In this document: positions 11,440 through 22,016 of the stretch, piece by piece
How positions within the stretch are numbered: the stretch's first letter is position 1
How the letters are laid out: each line of letters opens with the position of its first letter
Notes under the pieces: model-generated
Databases searched by the model: none
Seen by the model: the letters and a program-made list of their open reading frames with translations, nothing else
Told to the model about the DNA's origin: nothing
Position numbers and translations under genes: made by a program
NCBI GenBank assembly: GCA_945859605.1
Contig: OX243824.1
Location: forward strand, 28,251,916-28,315,915
Reading direction: 5' to 3'
Length of the DNA stretch: 64,000 nucleotides
Origin: Lumbricus rubellus
Taxonomy: Eukaryota > Annelida > Clitellata > Crassiclitellata > Lumbricidae

Positions 11440-11887
11440 AAATTGTGTTTTTGCTACTTTTTGCTGCGTTACGTCTTTGAAACGTCAAAAAAACCGGTGT
11501 GAGCATCACTGAATGTGGTAAGCTTATAACTTTTGTTCTGTTTGAAATATTTTGATTAAATCTGGGCATCATGTGTAGATATGAATTGTCTTTAAGCCTG
11601 TAAAATTTCATTTCGATATAATTTTGACCAAGATATTGGCCAGAATAATTAAACTGGTTTTTGTTACTTTTTGTTGCGTCGCGTTTTTGAATCGTCAAAA
11701 AACGGTGGGTGGCCTCACTAAAAGTTATAGAACTTTTGTTCTGTTTAAAATATTTTGATGAAGTCTGGCCATCATGTGTAAATATGAATTGTCTTTAAGC
11801 CTGTAAAATTTCATTTCGAAATTCTTACTTCAGGCCAAGATATGGGCAAAACACCGTAAGGGGTTACTTTTTTTATGGCCCACCCTG
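11440..11887. repeat. Two diverged ~210-base tandem units ending in a TA-flanked terminus
   Basis: Unit 1 begins near 11440 and unit 2 near 11661. Each has TTTTTG(C/T)TACTTTTTG, CGTCAAAAAA, ACTTTTGTTCTGTTT and AAGCCTGTAAAATTTC in order. The right edge is GCCCACCCTG followed by TA. A related inverted copy lies at 45253-45490. Probably the terminal part of a TA-target DNA transposon. Confidence 0.65.
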
Positions 11888-11889
11888 TA

Positions 11890-12099
11890 TAATTATATGC
11901 AACACATGTGACTAATAGTATATATATAGGCTATTATATATATATATATATGTTGTTTGCAAATCTCAAGGCACACGCCACAGCATCTGTACATGAGGTC
12001 ATTAGAAAGACAGAGGACGACGACGTCAGGGTCATTATTAATGATTTAAATCTCACCATTCTAGGTTACTGGGTAGACTAGTCTATACAGAAGACTTCG
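11890..12099. other. AT-rich spacer
   Basis: Contains a TA-dinucleotide run near 11935-11951. No gene seen. Confidence 0.5.
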
Positions 12100-12107
12100 A
12101 TCACAGC

Positions 12108-12835
12108 CAGGCCCGGCCTTAGGGCAAGGCGAACGAGGCAACCGCCTTGGGCCCCGCGCTTTCAGGGGCCCCGCGCTGCTCGCTATAATTTATTTTCATT
12201 GTCGATATTAACAATGGTTATCATCATGATCATCATCATGAAGCATGCCCTCCTGGGACGTTGCATGATGCGGCAACAATTTAAATTGTTGCTCATCATT
12301 TTCGTAGGCTAATTTTTCCTCGGTTGAGTCGCCACTCCAACGCGAGTAGATCAGAACCGGGCAGGCTGATCATCCCGGCGTTGACTACCTCAGTCATCCG
12401 TCTTTACTCCATGACCCTGAAGCAGGGGGTTGTTTTAGGCTAGCCCATAGCCGGATGTAGTTTAACGTCATACCCAGGACCAAACAATGGTTAGGTCGTA
12501 TAAAAACTATTCTCGCAGTCAATTTGCCACACGAATGTGAGATGATGATTTTGAAAGAACGAAACTTCGCTAAACGGCGACTCACAACTAGCCTACTTTT
12601 TAGCGTTGGTCTGCATGTAAAATTCTCTCCAAAAAACATGTATAGGCCACATCAATGTGGTTTGTTTTAAAAATAGTTCTCTTAGTTCAAAAGAAATTTG
12701 GGTAACAACGATAAGTGTCCAATCTTAGGTGACTATCCCCACCCCTGCCAATAATTGACAGGAAATCAAATGCGTAAATTTATGCTTGAGGACCCGCTGC
12801 TGCCTTGGGTCCCGCAAACCCTAGGGCCGGGCCTG
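12108..12835. mobile_element. Non-autonomous hAT element (CAGGCCCGG family)
   Basis: TIR CAGGCCCGGCCTTAGGGC at the left against GCCCTAGGG-type complement ending GGGCCTG. Perfect 8-base flanking repeat ATCACAGC at 12100-12107 and 12836-12843. 728 bases, no transposase ORF. Confidence 0.9.
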
Positions 12836-12843
12836 ATCACAGC

Positions 12844-13321
12844 ACGCGACATTCCGCTCAGCGAGAGACCTAATTAATTAATATTTTCTGCGGTGCAAAG
12901 AATCCGCATAATAATAATCTATCCAGTTGTCTCATCTGAACCAGGAATTAAAGCAGTAAACGCGGATTACTCGTTGACGTTGGTCTAAATCTATCGATAT
13001 TAAACATATCTAAAGATTTAACGTAGACCTAGGCCTATGCTCTTCTAGCCCTAATTGAAGTTTCCGTTTTTTATCTCAATTACTTAATTTGAGCAAGAAA
13101 AGCAGGCTACAGCATGCATGGATATAATTATTGATTCTGACGCTGTGGTCTTTTGCCACGTACCATCTTCAGCATAAATTGAAGCTAACTTTTTATGATA
13201 GCAATAAAACGATTTCAGCCTTTCGATTGATTGATTTCCTGCTGAACATTCAGAACATAGCAACAGCTCAAAAGAATAAGTCTTCAGATTGCTTTAAAAT
13301 CTGCTTCAGAACAGAACAAAA
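12844..13321 (+). other. 5' flank of channel gene 2
   Basis: Not obviously paralogous to the flanks of the other channel genes. AT-rich. It should hold the promoter, which I cannot place. Confidence 0.5.
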
Positions 13322-14884
13322 ATGTTACAGCAGATACGAAGAGAGTTGCGACAGTTCGGTGAAACTACAACAGTGAAAGGAGTAAGTCGGACGATAAAAG
13401 CTGAGAGTTTGGCTGTTCGCGTCTTCTGGATAATTGCGCTTCTAGTTTGTTTTTCTATGTTGCTCCTGCAGATCGTCACCGTCGTAATCAATTACTGCAG
13501 CTTTTCGTCCAACAGAAACTTCGTCGTTATTCGGAGCACGCCAAACTTTCCCGATGTAACAATCTGCAACACGTTTCCTGCATATTATGATCTTGAGAAT
13601 TATCAATCGTCTTACAAAGAATACTTACATAAGCTGAAGTTTATCAGAGAGCATGCACCAGAAAGCATCAAGACCTACGACGATCTATGGATGAATCTAA
13701 AACTGTTGCTGAATTTCAACGCAAACATTCCTCTCGAGTTCTATAGAAATCTGAGGTCTTTAGAATCCATGATAGTTGATTGCAACGCATATGGATGGGA
13801 ACTTTTCGATCCAGAAAACTGCTCACAAAACATCTCTGTTATTCGTCCTCTTCAACTGTGCAAAACATTGACGACTGCAGAAAGCAGCGATGACTCAGCG
13901 GCCGCTATTCAAGCGATCATCTTTCTCGACAACACGGTTCCGCTGCTCATCAACTCCTTCTACAGTTGGATTCGTGTTTCTCAGTCGACTGGTGTCAGCG
14001 TTATGCTTCACCCAAAGGGACAGAGACCAGACCCGGCGAACGCCATCTACGCACAGCCCGGCACAAGTCTGAAGCTGAGTGTAAACCAGAACAACGTTAC
14101 TCGGCTGCCAGCTCCATACGGAAAATGCAGCGATAGAAGACGAATATTTCCAAATGAAGAGGAGAATAGTAATTCGCCTGCAGAGCCATATAGTCAAGAA
14201 GCGTGTACGAGTCTGTGCAGACAACGCCAGTACATAGAGACGTGTGGTTGTCTCGATGTTACCGAGTATTTCACTGATGCTGAATTGCAGATGAGCAATT
14301 ACACTTTCTGCTTCAACATAACAAAGCATCTTAAAGATCATTCTCCACAATTATACACAGCAGCAGCGGAAGACATTCCGACGGACGCGTTTTGGATTCA
14401 GTTGAACTGCAGTTGGATGTTGATTCCCAACGAAAGTCTCTGCGATTGTCCGACCGAATGCTTTCAAACACAATATGAATTCATCGCCTCGTCTGCTCAA
14501 TGGCCAAACGTGAATTACCAGCTGGCATTTTACGATGCATATCTTCGCAACGATGAACGATATAGAGATAAGTTTGAAGTGTACGAGAAACTACGGAACG
14601 CCTCATTAACCGACGTCAGCAGCGATGCCGAAACGATCGATGAACTCGAGAAGGTGAGGAGATTGATCGAACAGAACTTCGTTCAGATCTCAGTTCAGAT
14701 GCAACGCAAACGCGTTCAGCTCATCACAGACGTCAAGTCCATCACGTGGGACACGATGGCTTCGAATTTCGGCGGATCTTTGAATCTGTGGCTTGGAATT
14801 TCAATTCTGACAGCAGCTGAAATCATCGAGTTGATCTGCTCGCTGATCAAGATAGCAACAAAGAGAAATCGAATTCAGACATAA
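13322..14884 (+). CDS. DEG/ENaC-type sodium channel, divergent copy 2
   Basis: A 520-residue single-exon ORF of the degenerin/ENaC/ASIC superfamily, trimeric sodium-permeable channels of the plasma membrane. The N-terminus is short and cytosolic with TTVKGVSRTIK, where the family has His-Gly before TM1. TM1 lies at about residues 34-56, followed by NFPDVTICN. The extracellular domain has HPKGQRPD, an APYGKC segment, CTSLCRQRQYIETCGCL and CDCPTEC, all typical of family disulfides. TM2 begins at NFGGSLNLWLGIS, with GIS as the GxS selectivity filter. The start is the first Met, equivalent to the start of the other copies. It is clearly homologous to the other four copies but well diverged, with its own flanks, so it probably stems from an older duplication. 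Ligand unknown: FMRFamide-like peptide, acid or mechanical gating are all possible. Confidence 0.93.
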   Translation: MLQQIRRELRQFGETTTVKGVSRTIKAESLAVRVFWIIALLVCFSMLLLQIVTVVINYCSFSSNRNFVVIRSTPNFPDVTICNTFPAYYDLENYQSSYKEYLHKLKFIREHAPESIKTYDDLWMNLKLLLNFNANIPLEFYRNLRSLESMIVDCNAYGWELFDPENCSQNISVIRPLQLCKTLTTAESSDDSAAAIQAIIFLDNTVPLLINSFYSWIRVSQSTGVSVMLHPKGQRPDPANAIYAQPGTSLKLSVNQNNVTRLPAPYGKCSDRRRIFPNEEENSNSPAEPYSQEACTSLCRQRQYIETCGCLDVTEYFTDAELQMSNYTFCFNITKHLKDHSPQLYTAAAEDIPTDAFWIQLNCSWMLIPNESLCDCPTECFQTQYEFIASSAQWPNVNYQLAFYDAYLRNDERYRDKFEVYEKLRNASLTDVSSDAETIDELEKVRRLIEQNFVQISVQMQRKRVQLITDVKSITWDTMASNFGGSLNLWLGISILTAAEIIELICSLIKIATKRNRIQT

Positions 14885-15011
14885 TTCTGACGTTGTAAGG
14901 TAACATTGCATAGTTGCCATAGACTATTGGCCTACATGTAGGAATATCGCTGCACTGGCTTCATCGACGAATAGGCCTATAGCTATAGATAGTCTAGGCT
15001 ATGCTTAGAAC

Positions 15012-15311
15012 CAAGGCCGTAGCCAGGACTTGATTTGGGGGGTTTCTTTGGCGGGAAATTTCTGACGACCTTTTTTTAGTCATCGGAAACGTCTTCCTTA
15101 CCATTTTTCACTTAATTTCATGTTTTCCCATTATGTGCTAGTGAATGCATTCTATTGTTTTGTACATTTTTTTATTTCTGGGGGTGTTTTCATGGTTTTA
15201 TTTCATGGTTTTTACATCATTTGCTAGTAAATGCATAGGCCTAATATTATTTTTGACATTTCCATTTCGGGGGTGTTCAAACACCCAAAGCACCCCCTAG
15301 CTACGGCCTTG
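15012..15311. mobile_element. hAT MITE (family 2)
   Basis: TIR CAAGGCCGTAGC with complement GCTACGGCCTTG. Perfect 8-base flanking repeat CTTAGAAC at 15004-15011 and 15312-15319. Carries the GACCTTTTTTTAGTCAT core. Same family as 35215-35541. Confidence 0.92.
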
Positions 15312-15319
15312 CTTAGAAC

Positions 15320-15567
15320 TTCAGATAGTCTATTCATTGTTAAGTCCTAATTAATGCTGTGTTAACACGTCGTATCGGTAAAAGATAAGCATAAATAGGC
15401 CTAGATCTTGTGATAACCTACATAAGCTTATTATAACAGCATATAATAATAAGCCAGCATGCTTTACCATAGCATCATGAATAAGGATCATGGTCTATGT
15501 TATTTAGATTATAGATAAGATTCAATGCTTATAAGCTATTTCATCACAGTCTCTGGATTAAATGAAC
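15320..15567. other. Spacer between hAT MITE and RTE element
   Basis: AT-rich. No gene seen. Confidence 0.5.
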
Positions 15568-15582
15568 TGACGACGAGGTTCA

Positions 15583-18500
15583 ACGTAACAACAGTCAGTC
15601 GATGGATTTTTCTACCTTATGATTTAAATTCTTTACAAGTAACGCAAGCTCGTTAGAACACGTTTTTTACACCGTTGTTTTCCTTTCAATGCCAAGATCT
15701 GGAATATATATGCATTTTCTAAAACTGTACACGGAATTTTGCGAGTTTTTGATTTGAAGAGGGTAACGTACATCTACAGAAATTCAGAATATGATTTCAT
15801 AATCTCAACCGCAAGCGGTTATAGCTTAACGCAACGTCACAATGCGCGTTGCCTAGCAACAAAGTAAAGACGTTCGTGTTTACATTATTTTCGTACAATA
15901 TTTTCTTCCTTGAATCCACGTCTCATCTCTCTCACTCCTGGGCATGACTTTAAACTGCAGCCGGTTATGGGTTAACCTGAAAATCTAGGACCGCGGGCAG
16001 CAGCGTGGTTCTTATCGGTTGTTGGCGGATGAGGAGCTCAGATGCACCCAACGGCAATCACCGAGCGTATGATTAGGCGCATGCCGGGTCCAACCTGGTA
16101 AAACGGCTAATCAACTGCGTGACCAGCAAGAGAATGGGATGCTCAGCTGGTTATAAACCTCTCCCACACAACATGAATGGATCACAATGAAAACAAAGAT
16201 ATACTGGCTCGGACGTCGCCCAGGATAAAAAGGCCCGCGACACCCACCGTAAGAGTCAGGATGGGTGCCGATAAATGTGCTACTGACTCAACGTCATCAC
16301 CGATGAAGACGAAAACGACCGATGGAACAAGGAAGCATCTAAATGGCAGACATCGCGTTATGATTGGACAATGGAACGTGAGAGGACTCAACGCACTAGG
16401 CAAGCTGTCGATGCTTGGGAACGAAATGGAGAGGCAATGCATCAGTATATGTGGACTGTCAGAAACCAAGTGGTCGGGTAGTGGACATTTTAAGACGTTG
16501 GATGGTCACACCGTGCTCTACTCAGGTACATCTGGACGGGAACATCATGGAGTGGCGATCTGGATAAACAAGAACACCTCCTCATGCTTAGTATCATACA
16601 ACACAATAAGCAACAGAATAATATCGTCCACGTTTGCATCAAAACCGAGAGACATGACAATAATTCAGTGTTACGCGCCAACTGCTGACAAACAAGACGA
16701 AGAAATCGAACAATTTTATCGAGACCTGGATCGCGCAATCTCAGAGGTTCCCAAGCGAAACATACTTCTGATCACAGGAGATTTCAACGCCAGAGTAGGA
16801 GAAGACGCAACTGAGACCGACGTCCTTGGGAAATATGGCCACGGGAATCGAAACGATAGAGGACAGACTTTGGTGGATTTCTGCGCGGAACATGGACTGG
16901 TTATCACCAATACTCTCTTCCGTTTGCACAACAGACACAGATACACATGGACAAGTCCAAATGGACTCACTAGAACACAAATAGACTACATACTTATAAG
17001 CAAACAGTGGAAACAAGCGGTCAACAATGCACGCGTATGCCTCAACGCAGATTGCGATTCTGACCACAACCTGGTAAAACTGACGATGAAACTGAGATTT
17101 AAAAAGAAACGAGTGAATAAACCATTACTCTCGGATCTTGAGAAACTCAAAAATGGCCAGGTTGAGCAACAATACCAACTGGAAGTGACGAACAGATTCG
17201 AAGTATTGGAAGGAGTAGACGAATCGAGAACACCAGATGAATTATGGCGCCAACTTAAGGAAGTCACCTTGGCTGCTGCAAAGGCGACAATACTAAAGGA
17301 ACGCCACAAACGCAAGAATTGGATTTCCAGCGACACTTTTGAATGGATTGGAAAGAAACGCGAGGCCAAAACAAAATCTTCCACAGAATACAAAAAACTA
17401 AGAAGTGAGGTACAGAAAAGACTGCGACGGGATAAACAGGAAGAGCTTGAGACATTGTGTAGCGAATTAGAGGAAAACGCGAAAAAGGGTAATAGCAGAC
17501 CAGTCTTTCAAACAGTGAAGCAGCTTACGGGATCGTTCGTCCCTCGTACCACGGCCATCAGAGATGCCTTCGGCAAGAAAATTGTCGAACCAGAGAGAGT
17601 GAATCAGAGATGGAAAGAATACTGCGAGGAACTATACATCGAAGTAGATGGGCACGTAGAGATTGACATCCAGGAAAGGGAACCGCCACCGCTGAAGGAA
17701 GAGATCAGGCGCGCAGTAATGAAGTCGGCGTCACGAAAGGCACCAGGTCCCGATGACGTGGCAGCTGAATTACTGAGGTTTGGAGGAGAAATGACAGTGA
17801 CCAAACTGCATGAGATATGTACGGAAGTGTGGAAGACCGGAGTATGGCCGGAAGAATGGACTCAATCAACATTCATCCCACTTCCCAAGAAGGGTGACCC
17901 GCTCCAGTGTGACAATTACAGAACCATTGCACTGGTCTCGCACGCAAGCAAAATTTTGCTGCGCGTTATGCTAGACCGCATGCAAAACAAGCTCGAAATG
18001 GAGATTGCACAGGAACAAGCGGGCTTCAGACCTAAAAGAGGTACAAGAGACCAGATTGTGAACCTCAGGATTATAATAGAGAAAGCAAGAGAAAGAAATC
18101 AACCACTCTACCTTTGTTTCATTGACTTTACTAAGGCCTTTGATAGGGTCCGACACGATCAGCTATGGCTAACCATGCTTGAAATGGGCTTTCCACCTCA
18201 TCTAGTCCAGCTGCTAAGAAATTTGTACAGACAACAACAGGCAAATGTAAGAACAAACGACCACACTTCAGCATGGTTCAAGGTTAGAAAAGGTGTTCGA
18301 CAGGGCTGCAACCTCTCCCCATGTCTGTTTAACATTTTAGCAGAGCAAATTATGCGAAAGGCACTAACAGGTTTCGCCGGTGGATTCAGGATTGGCGGAA
18401 GAACCATCAATAACCTGAGATATGCTGACGATATTGTCCTACTGGCCACAACACCAGAAGAACTACAAGAACTCGTGAAACAAGTCGCAAGTGCTGCAGA

Positions 18501-19213
18501 AGAATATGGAATGTCAATCAACGTAACTAAGACGAAAGTTATGACGACTACTGAGGAGGTGCTCAAAACGGTGGTGGGTACGGGAAGACTAGAACAAGTG
18601 GATTCCTTTGTATATTTAGGGAGTAGGATATCAAAAGATGGGAATTGTGTGAATGAAGTTAAATCAAGACTAGCCATGGGAATGATCGTCATGACCAAAT
18701 TGACGAAAATTTGGAAGAATAAATCAATCAGCATCGTCACCAAATTGCGGTTGATGAAGGCTTTGGTGTGGCCAGTAGCGACGTATGGATGTGAAGCATG
18801 GACTCTGAAAAAGGATGAAGAAAAGCGAATTCAAGCATTTGAGAACAAGTGTATCAGAAAGCTGCTGAGAATTCCATGGACTAAAATGATGACCAATGAA
18901 CAGGTGTATGTGTCAGCGGGAGCCACAAGAGAACTATTGGCCCACACCAAAATTCGGAAACTTCGATATTTTGGTCATATCATGAGACAACAAAACGGTA
19001 GCATCGAAAGCAGCATCATGACGGGTTTTGTGGAGGGGAACCGAGGACGAGAAAGGCCGAGGATATCTTGGATCGACAACGTCCTGAACTGGACAGGACT
19101 TGTAGGCTCTGAATTAATGAGCGCGACAAGGAACAGAAGACTCTGGGCATTAAAGGTCCATTCATGTAGCCAACCGTCGCGATGCGACGATGGCGACATG
19201 ACATGACATGACA
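15583..19213 (+). mobile_element. Full-length RTE-clade LINE retrotransposon with target-site duplication
   Basis: A direct repeat of up to 15 bases (TGACGACGAGGTTCA) flanks the unit at 15568-15582 and 19214-19228. The last few bases at its left are ambiguous because the element tail is itself ATGAC repeats. A 5' region of about 600 bases precedes the single long ORF. The stop codon lies inside the 3' (ATGAC)n tail, as expected of RTE elements, which end in short tandem repeats rather than poly(A). The intact ORF and matching target repeats indicate a recent insertion. The interior lacks the TAGGCCTA octamer that is dense in surrounding DNA. Confidence 0.9.
16177..19206 (+). CDS. RTE-type endonuclease/reverse transcriptase polyprotein
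   Basis: 1009 residues. An apurinic-like endonuclease (EEP family) occupies about residues 62-300: GQWNVRGLN near 65, LSETKW, GDFNARVG near 201-208, a YTWTSP motif followed by QIDYILIS, and the SDHN catalytic His near 295. A linker follows to about 500. Reverse transcriptase covers about 530-790: NYRTIALVSHASK, QAGFRPKRGT near 613, FIDFTKAFDRV with Asp650, GVRQGCNLSPCLFN, and YADD with Asp751/Asp752. The C-terminus has a YFGHIMRQ and RERPRISWIDNV tail. The protein nicks the target and primes cDNA synthesis there. All catalytic residues I can place are present and there is no internal stop, so it could be active. The endonuclease pattern resembles RTE/BovB proteins. The start is the first Met of the open frame and could lie elsewhere. 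Confidence 0.92.
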   Translation: MDHNENKDILARTSPRIKRPATPTVRVRMGADKCATDSTSSPMKTKTTDGTRKHLNGRHRVMIGQWNVRGLNALGKLSMLGNEMERQCISICGLSETKWSGSGHFKTLDGHTVLYSGTSGREHHGVAIWINKNTSSCLVSYNTISNRIISSTFASKPRDMTIIQCYAPTADKQDEEIEQFYRDLDRAISEVPKRNILLITGDFNARVGEDATETDVLGKYGHGNRNDRGQTLVDFCAEHGLVITNTLFRLHNRHRYTWTSPNGLTRTQIDYILISKQWKQAVNNARVCLNADCDSDHNLVKLTMKLRFKKKRVNKPLLSDLEKLKNGQVEQQYQLEVTNRFEVLEGVDESRTPDELWRQLKEVTLAAAKATILKERHKRKNWISSDTFEWIGKKREAKTKSSTEYKKLRSEVQKRLRRDKQEELETLCSELEENAKKGNSRPVFQTVKQLTGSFVPRTTAIRDAFGKKIVEPERVNQRWKEYCEELYIEVDGHVEIDIQEREPPPLKEEIRRAVMKSASRKAPGPDDVAAELLRFGGEMTVTKLHEICTEVWKTGVWPEEWTQSTFIPLPKKGDPLQCDNYRTIALVSHASKILLRVMLDRMQNKLEMEIAQEQAGFRPKRGTRDQIVNLRIIIEKARERNQPLYLCFIDFTKAFDRVRHDQLWLTMLEMGFPPHLVQLLRNLYRQQQANVRTNDHTSAWFKVRKGVRQGCNLSPCLFNILAEQIMRKALTGFAGGFRIGGRTINNLRYADDIVLLATTPEELQELVKQVASAAEEYGMSINVTKTKVMTTTEEVLKTVVGTGRLEQVDSFVYLGSRISKDGNCVNEVKSRLAMGMIVMTKLTKIWKNKSISIVTKLRLMKALVWPVATYGCEAWTLKKDEEKRIQAFENKCIRKLLRIPWTKMMTNEQVYVSAGATRELLAHTKIRKLRYFGHIMRQQNGSIESSIMTGFVEGNRGRERPRISWIDNVLNWTGLVGSELMSATRNRRLWALKVHSCSQPSRCDDGDMT

Positions 19214-19228
19214 TGACGACGAGGTTCA

Positions 19229-20658
19229 GACGATGTTTATTTCATCAACGGACTGCATGCATGTGAAATCAACGTCTCTGCAGAGATGAAGCGATTGGCG
19301 TCGGTGGCGCTGCAGCTGTGCAAAGATTACATGGTAGCCCTATAGTTAATAGCCTATAGTTAATAGCCTATAGTTAATTATAGGCTAGGCCTACTATAGT
19401 TCTTTTCAGATTAACGATTCTCATTGATCACTGTTTAATTTTGTAGTCGATGCACAAGTTGTGGTAAAATCGTAGAAGCTATTTTGTAGACCTATAGGCT
19501 AGGTCTTAGGTCTGTAGTTGCTTTAAAAAGTCGATAATGTTTTACAGCCTACATGTCTGCCATTAAATATTTATTGATCTTCTCATTAAATTACTTCAAG
19601 TAGGCTATAGACCTAATGAACTGAACTTGTGGTCTATTAAGAATTAGAATAGCCTATTATTGCAACCATGTGATTGGCAAGTTCAATTGATTATATTATA
19701 TTACAGGTATATATTATATTACAAGCTATACAATAGAGGCAACGATAGCAATGAATGAATAGAAACAAATCCCAGATTATCTTTTGACTTTATGAAATTG
19801 TTTCACTGGCCGATTAAGTTAGCACTGGATATATAAATCAAGTTAGACTTTGGTCTATAATTTTGAGAAAGAAACAGTCAAATGGTGATGAGTAATCCGT
19901 GCAAAAACTGTTGAATCCATGCACTTAAAATCGTCAGCTGCCTAATGCAAATCTGTCACCAAGTCTAACCAAGAAATTTTCGCAGGGAGTGGGCAAAAGT
20001 TTTGGTCTTAGGTCATAAAAGTTTTTCGTTGGCCTTTGGCCGTAAAATCTGATGATGTCAGAGAAAAGATATAATTTTGTTCGTCAAAATAGTTGATGAC
20101 CTTTTTTAGTCCTAAACGCTACTTTTCCTCTCTGTCTTCCTTTTCCCGCTGCACTGCTGAAGTCTGTATACGAACATGATGGGGGGGGGGGGCACGTCCA
20201 TTTTTCCCGCCAGAATAGCTGGTGAGAAATTTCTAATTGGGGGCATGGTCGGATTTGCCTCTCTGGATCCGCCCCTGATGTAATGTAAATCTCCGAGAAT
20301 TTCTCAGCGCCCCCAAAAGCCACGCCAGTGAGACCAGCTTATCACCGGCGCTATATCAGATCAAGTCCGCATTAGCCTTTTTCGTTCCGGTGCCAGGTCA
20401 AAATCCGGGGAGGTCAAGTCCAAATGCGCAGGTTTCTTATTTGAGACGTTTTGATGCAGCAGCAGCAGCTGTTGGTATGTCTGTAGCGTGTGTAGGCCTA
20501 CGTCTGTAGAAGCTTTGCAATAACAATTTTAATCTTTAATATTAACGCAGGCCAACCGGTCTAAATACGTCAAGTGGGCCATATTACACGACCCTGTTTG
20601 TAATTATGGGCCGCCACTGTAAATTTTTAACCTTGTATGCTTGTAGCCTATAGATGGC
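19229..20658. other. TAGGCCTA-rich intergenic DNA with a TE remnant
   Basis: From 19229 to about 19900 it is AT-rich with repeated TAGCCTATAGTTAA units near 19340-19385. From about 19980 to 20345 there is a decayed element with a GTTGATGACCTTTTTTAGTC core at 20092-20111 and a GCCCCTG-type end near 20277. No target duplication was found for that remnant. No gene. Confidence 0.5.
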
Positions 20659-20666
20659 AGAAGCCC

Positions 20667-20908
20667 CATGGGCGGAAACCTAGGGGGGACAGGGGGACGG
20701 TCCCCAATGGAGGTGTTGGGGGACGGCCCATGCATTTGTCCCCCCAATAATTGGGTGTCAAGACTGTTAAAAAAGTCATCAACTTTTTGGGGCGGTGAAA
20801 ATAGAAAATTTTCTTGACTTTTCGGCCAGATGACTAAAACAAAATCTCGCGTCTTTCCTTCGGCCACTCGCTCGTTCTCCCAAGTCTCCGCCCAGGTTTT
20901 CGCACATG
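20667..20908. mobile_element. hAT MITE (family 1, inverted copy)
   Basis: Left terminus CATGGGCGGAAACCTAGG. The right end is the diverged complement ending GCACATG. Perfect 8-base flanking repeat AGAAGCCC at 20659-20666 and 20909-20916. Internal sequence is the reverse complement of the elements at 6353 and 29624, including the AAAAAAGTCATCAAC core. Confidence 0.9.
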
Positions 20909-20916
20909 AGAAGCCC

Positions 20917-21369
20917 ATATATTACACATTCGATCACAGGCCCATATTACACACAACGGTAGGCCTATTTGTTTATGGAAAATCCGTTATAGCGTGATCA
21001 TCGAATGTTTTAAAGATCAAGATAGTTGCGTTTTTATATGATGAAGAAATTGCATATACTGAAACCACAGAGCATAGTATAAGCTTAACTCAAATAATAA
21101 GCCACACAGCAGCTGCTGAAGTTTGAATTTTTTTTAAAGAAATCTACATAAAGACAAAAACATTGTATACTTTCGTAGGCCTTATGACGTCTGTCTCGCC
21201 GTTGGACCCATCTGTCTTTCTTCCTTCGACTCGATGACTCTTTCTCAATTTCTCTTAGCTTTTATCCTCTTCCATCCTCTCCCAAAGTGTTATTATGCAC
21301 TCCTTTTATTCCTTCTCTTTCCACTATACCCCAACATTTTTCGTTCGATGGTAAATTGTGTTGTCTAAG
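20917..21369. other. Intergenic DNA
   Basis: No gene or complete repeat recognised. Confidence 0.5.
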
Positions 21370-21377
21370 GTCGCAGG

Positions 21378-21760
21378 CAGGGCTGTACACAGCTTTTGAG
21401 GTGAGTAGGCCTACAGCTACCGCCGGTAAAATTTTCCAATCCGAATTTTCCTCCGTAAAAGTTGCCAATTTCTCGTCCGAAAAAACTGATGACTTTTTTA
21501 GTCATTCTGCCGAAATTTTCCCAAAAGTCGCCAATTTTTCGTCCCAAAAACCTGATGACCTTTTTTAGTCATTTGTTCCAAAAATTGACCCGAATTTCGC
21601 GTATAGGCTACCCGTGTACCTTGGTTTTTACCCGTGTATAAACTATAGGCCTACCCTGGTTTTCAGGATGTGAGTATACGATGCCGTTTTTTCCCGGAGG
21701 TGAGTAGGCTATATACCCGCCGTATACCCGAGTAAGCTTATACCCTTGAGTACAGCCCTG
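21378..21760. mobile_element. hAT MITE (family 3)
   Basis: TIR CAGGGCTGTAC and complement GTACAGCCCTG. Perfect 8-base flanking repeat GTCGCAGG at 21370-21377 and 21761-21768. It contains two copies of the ATGACYTTTTTTAGTCAT hairpin core (21489-21505, 21555-21572) and several internal TAGGCCTA octamers. Confidence 0.9.
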
Positions 21761-21854
21761 GTCGCAGGTGGTAAATCGACTCTAATGTCGTTGTTCGTTC
21801 CTGGCACGTCTTCGTCAAAGTTCGCCGTCGACCGTCGTCTCTCTCGTGGGTCGT

Positions 21855-22016
<162 letters not shown>

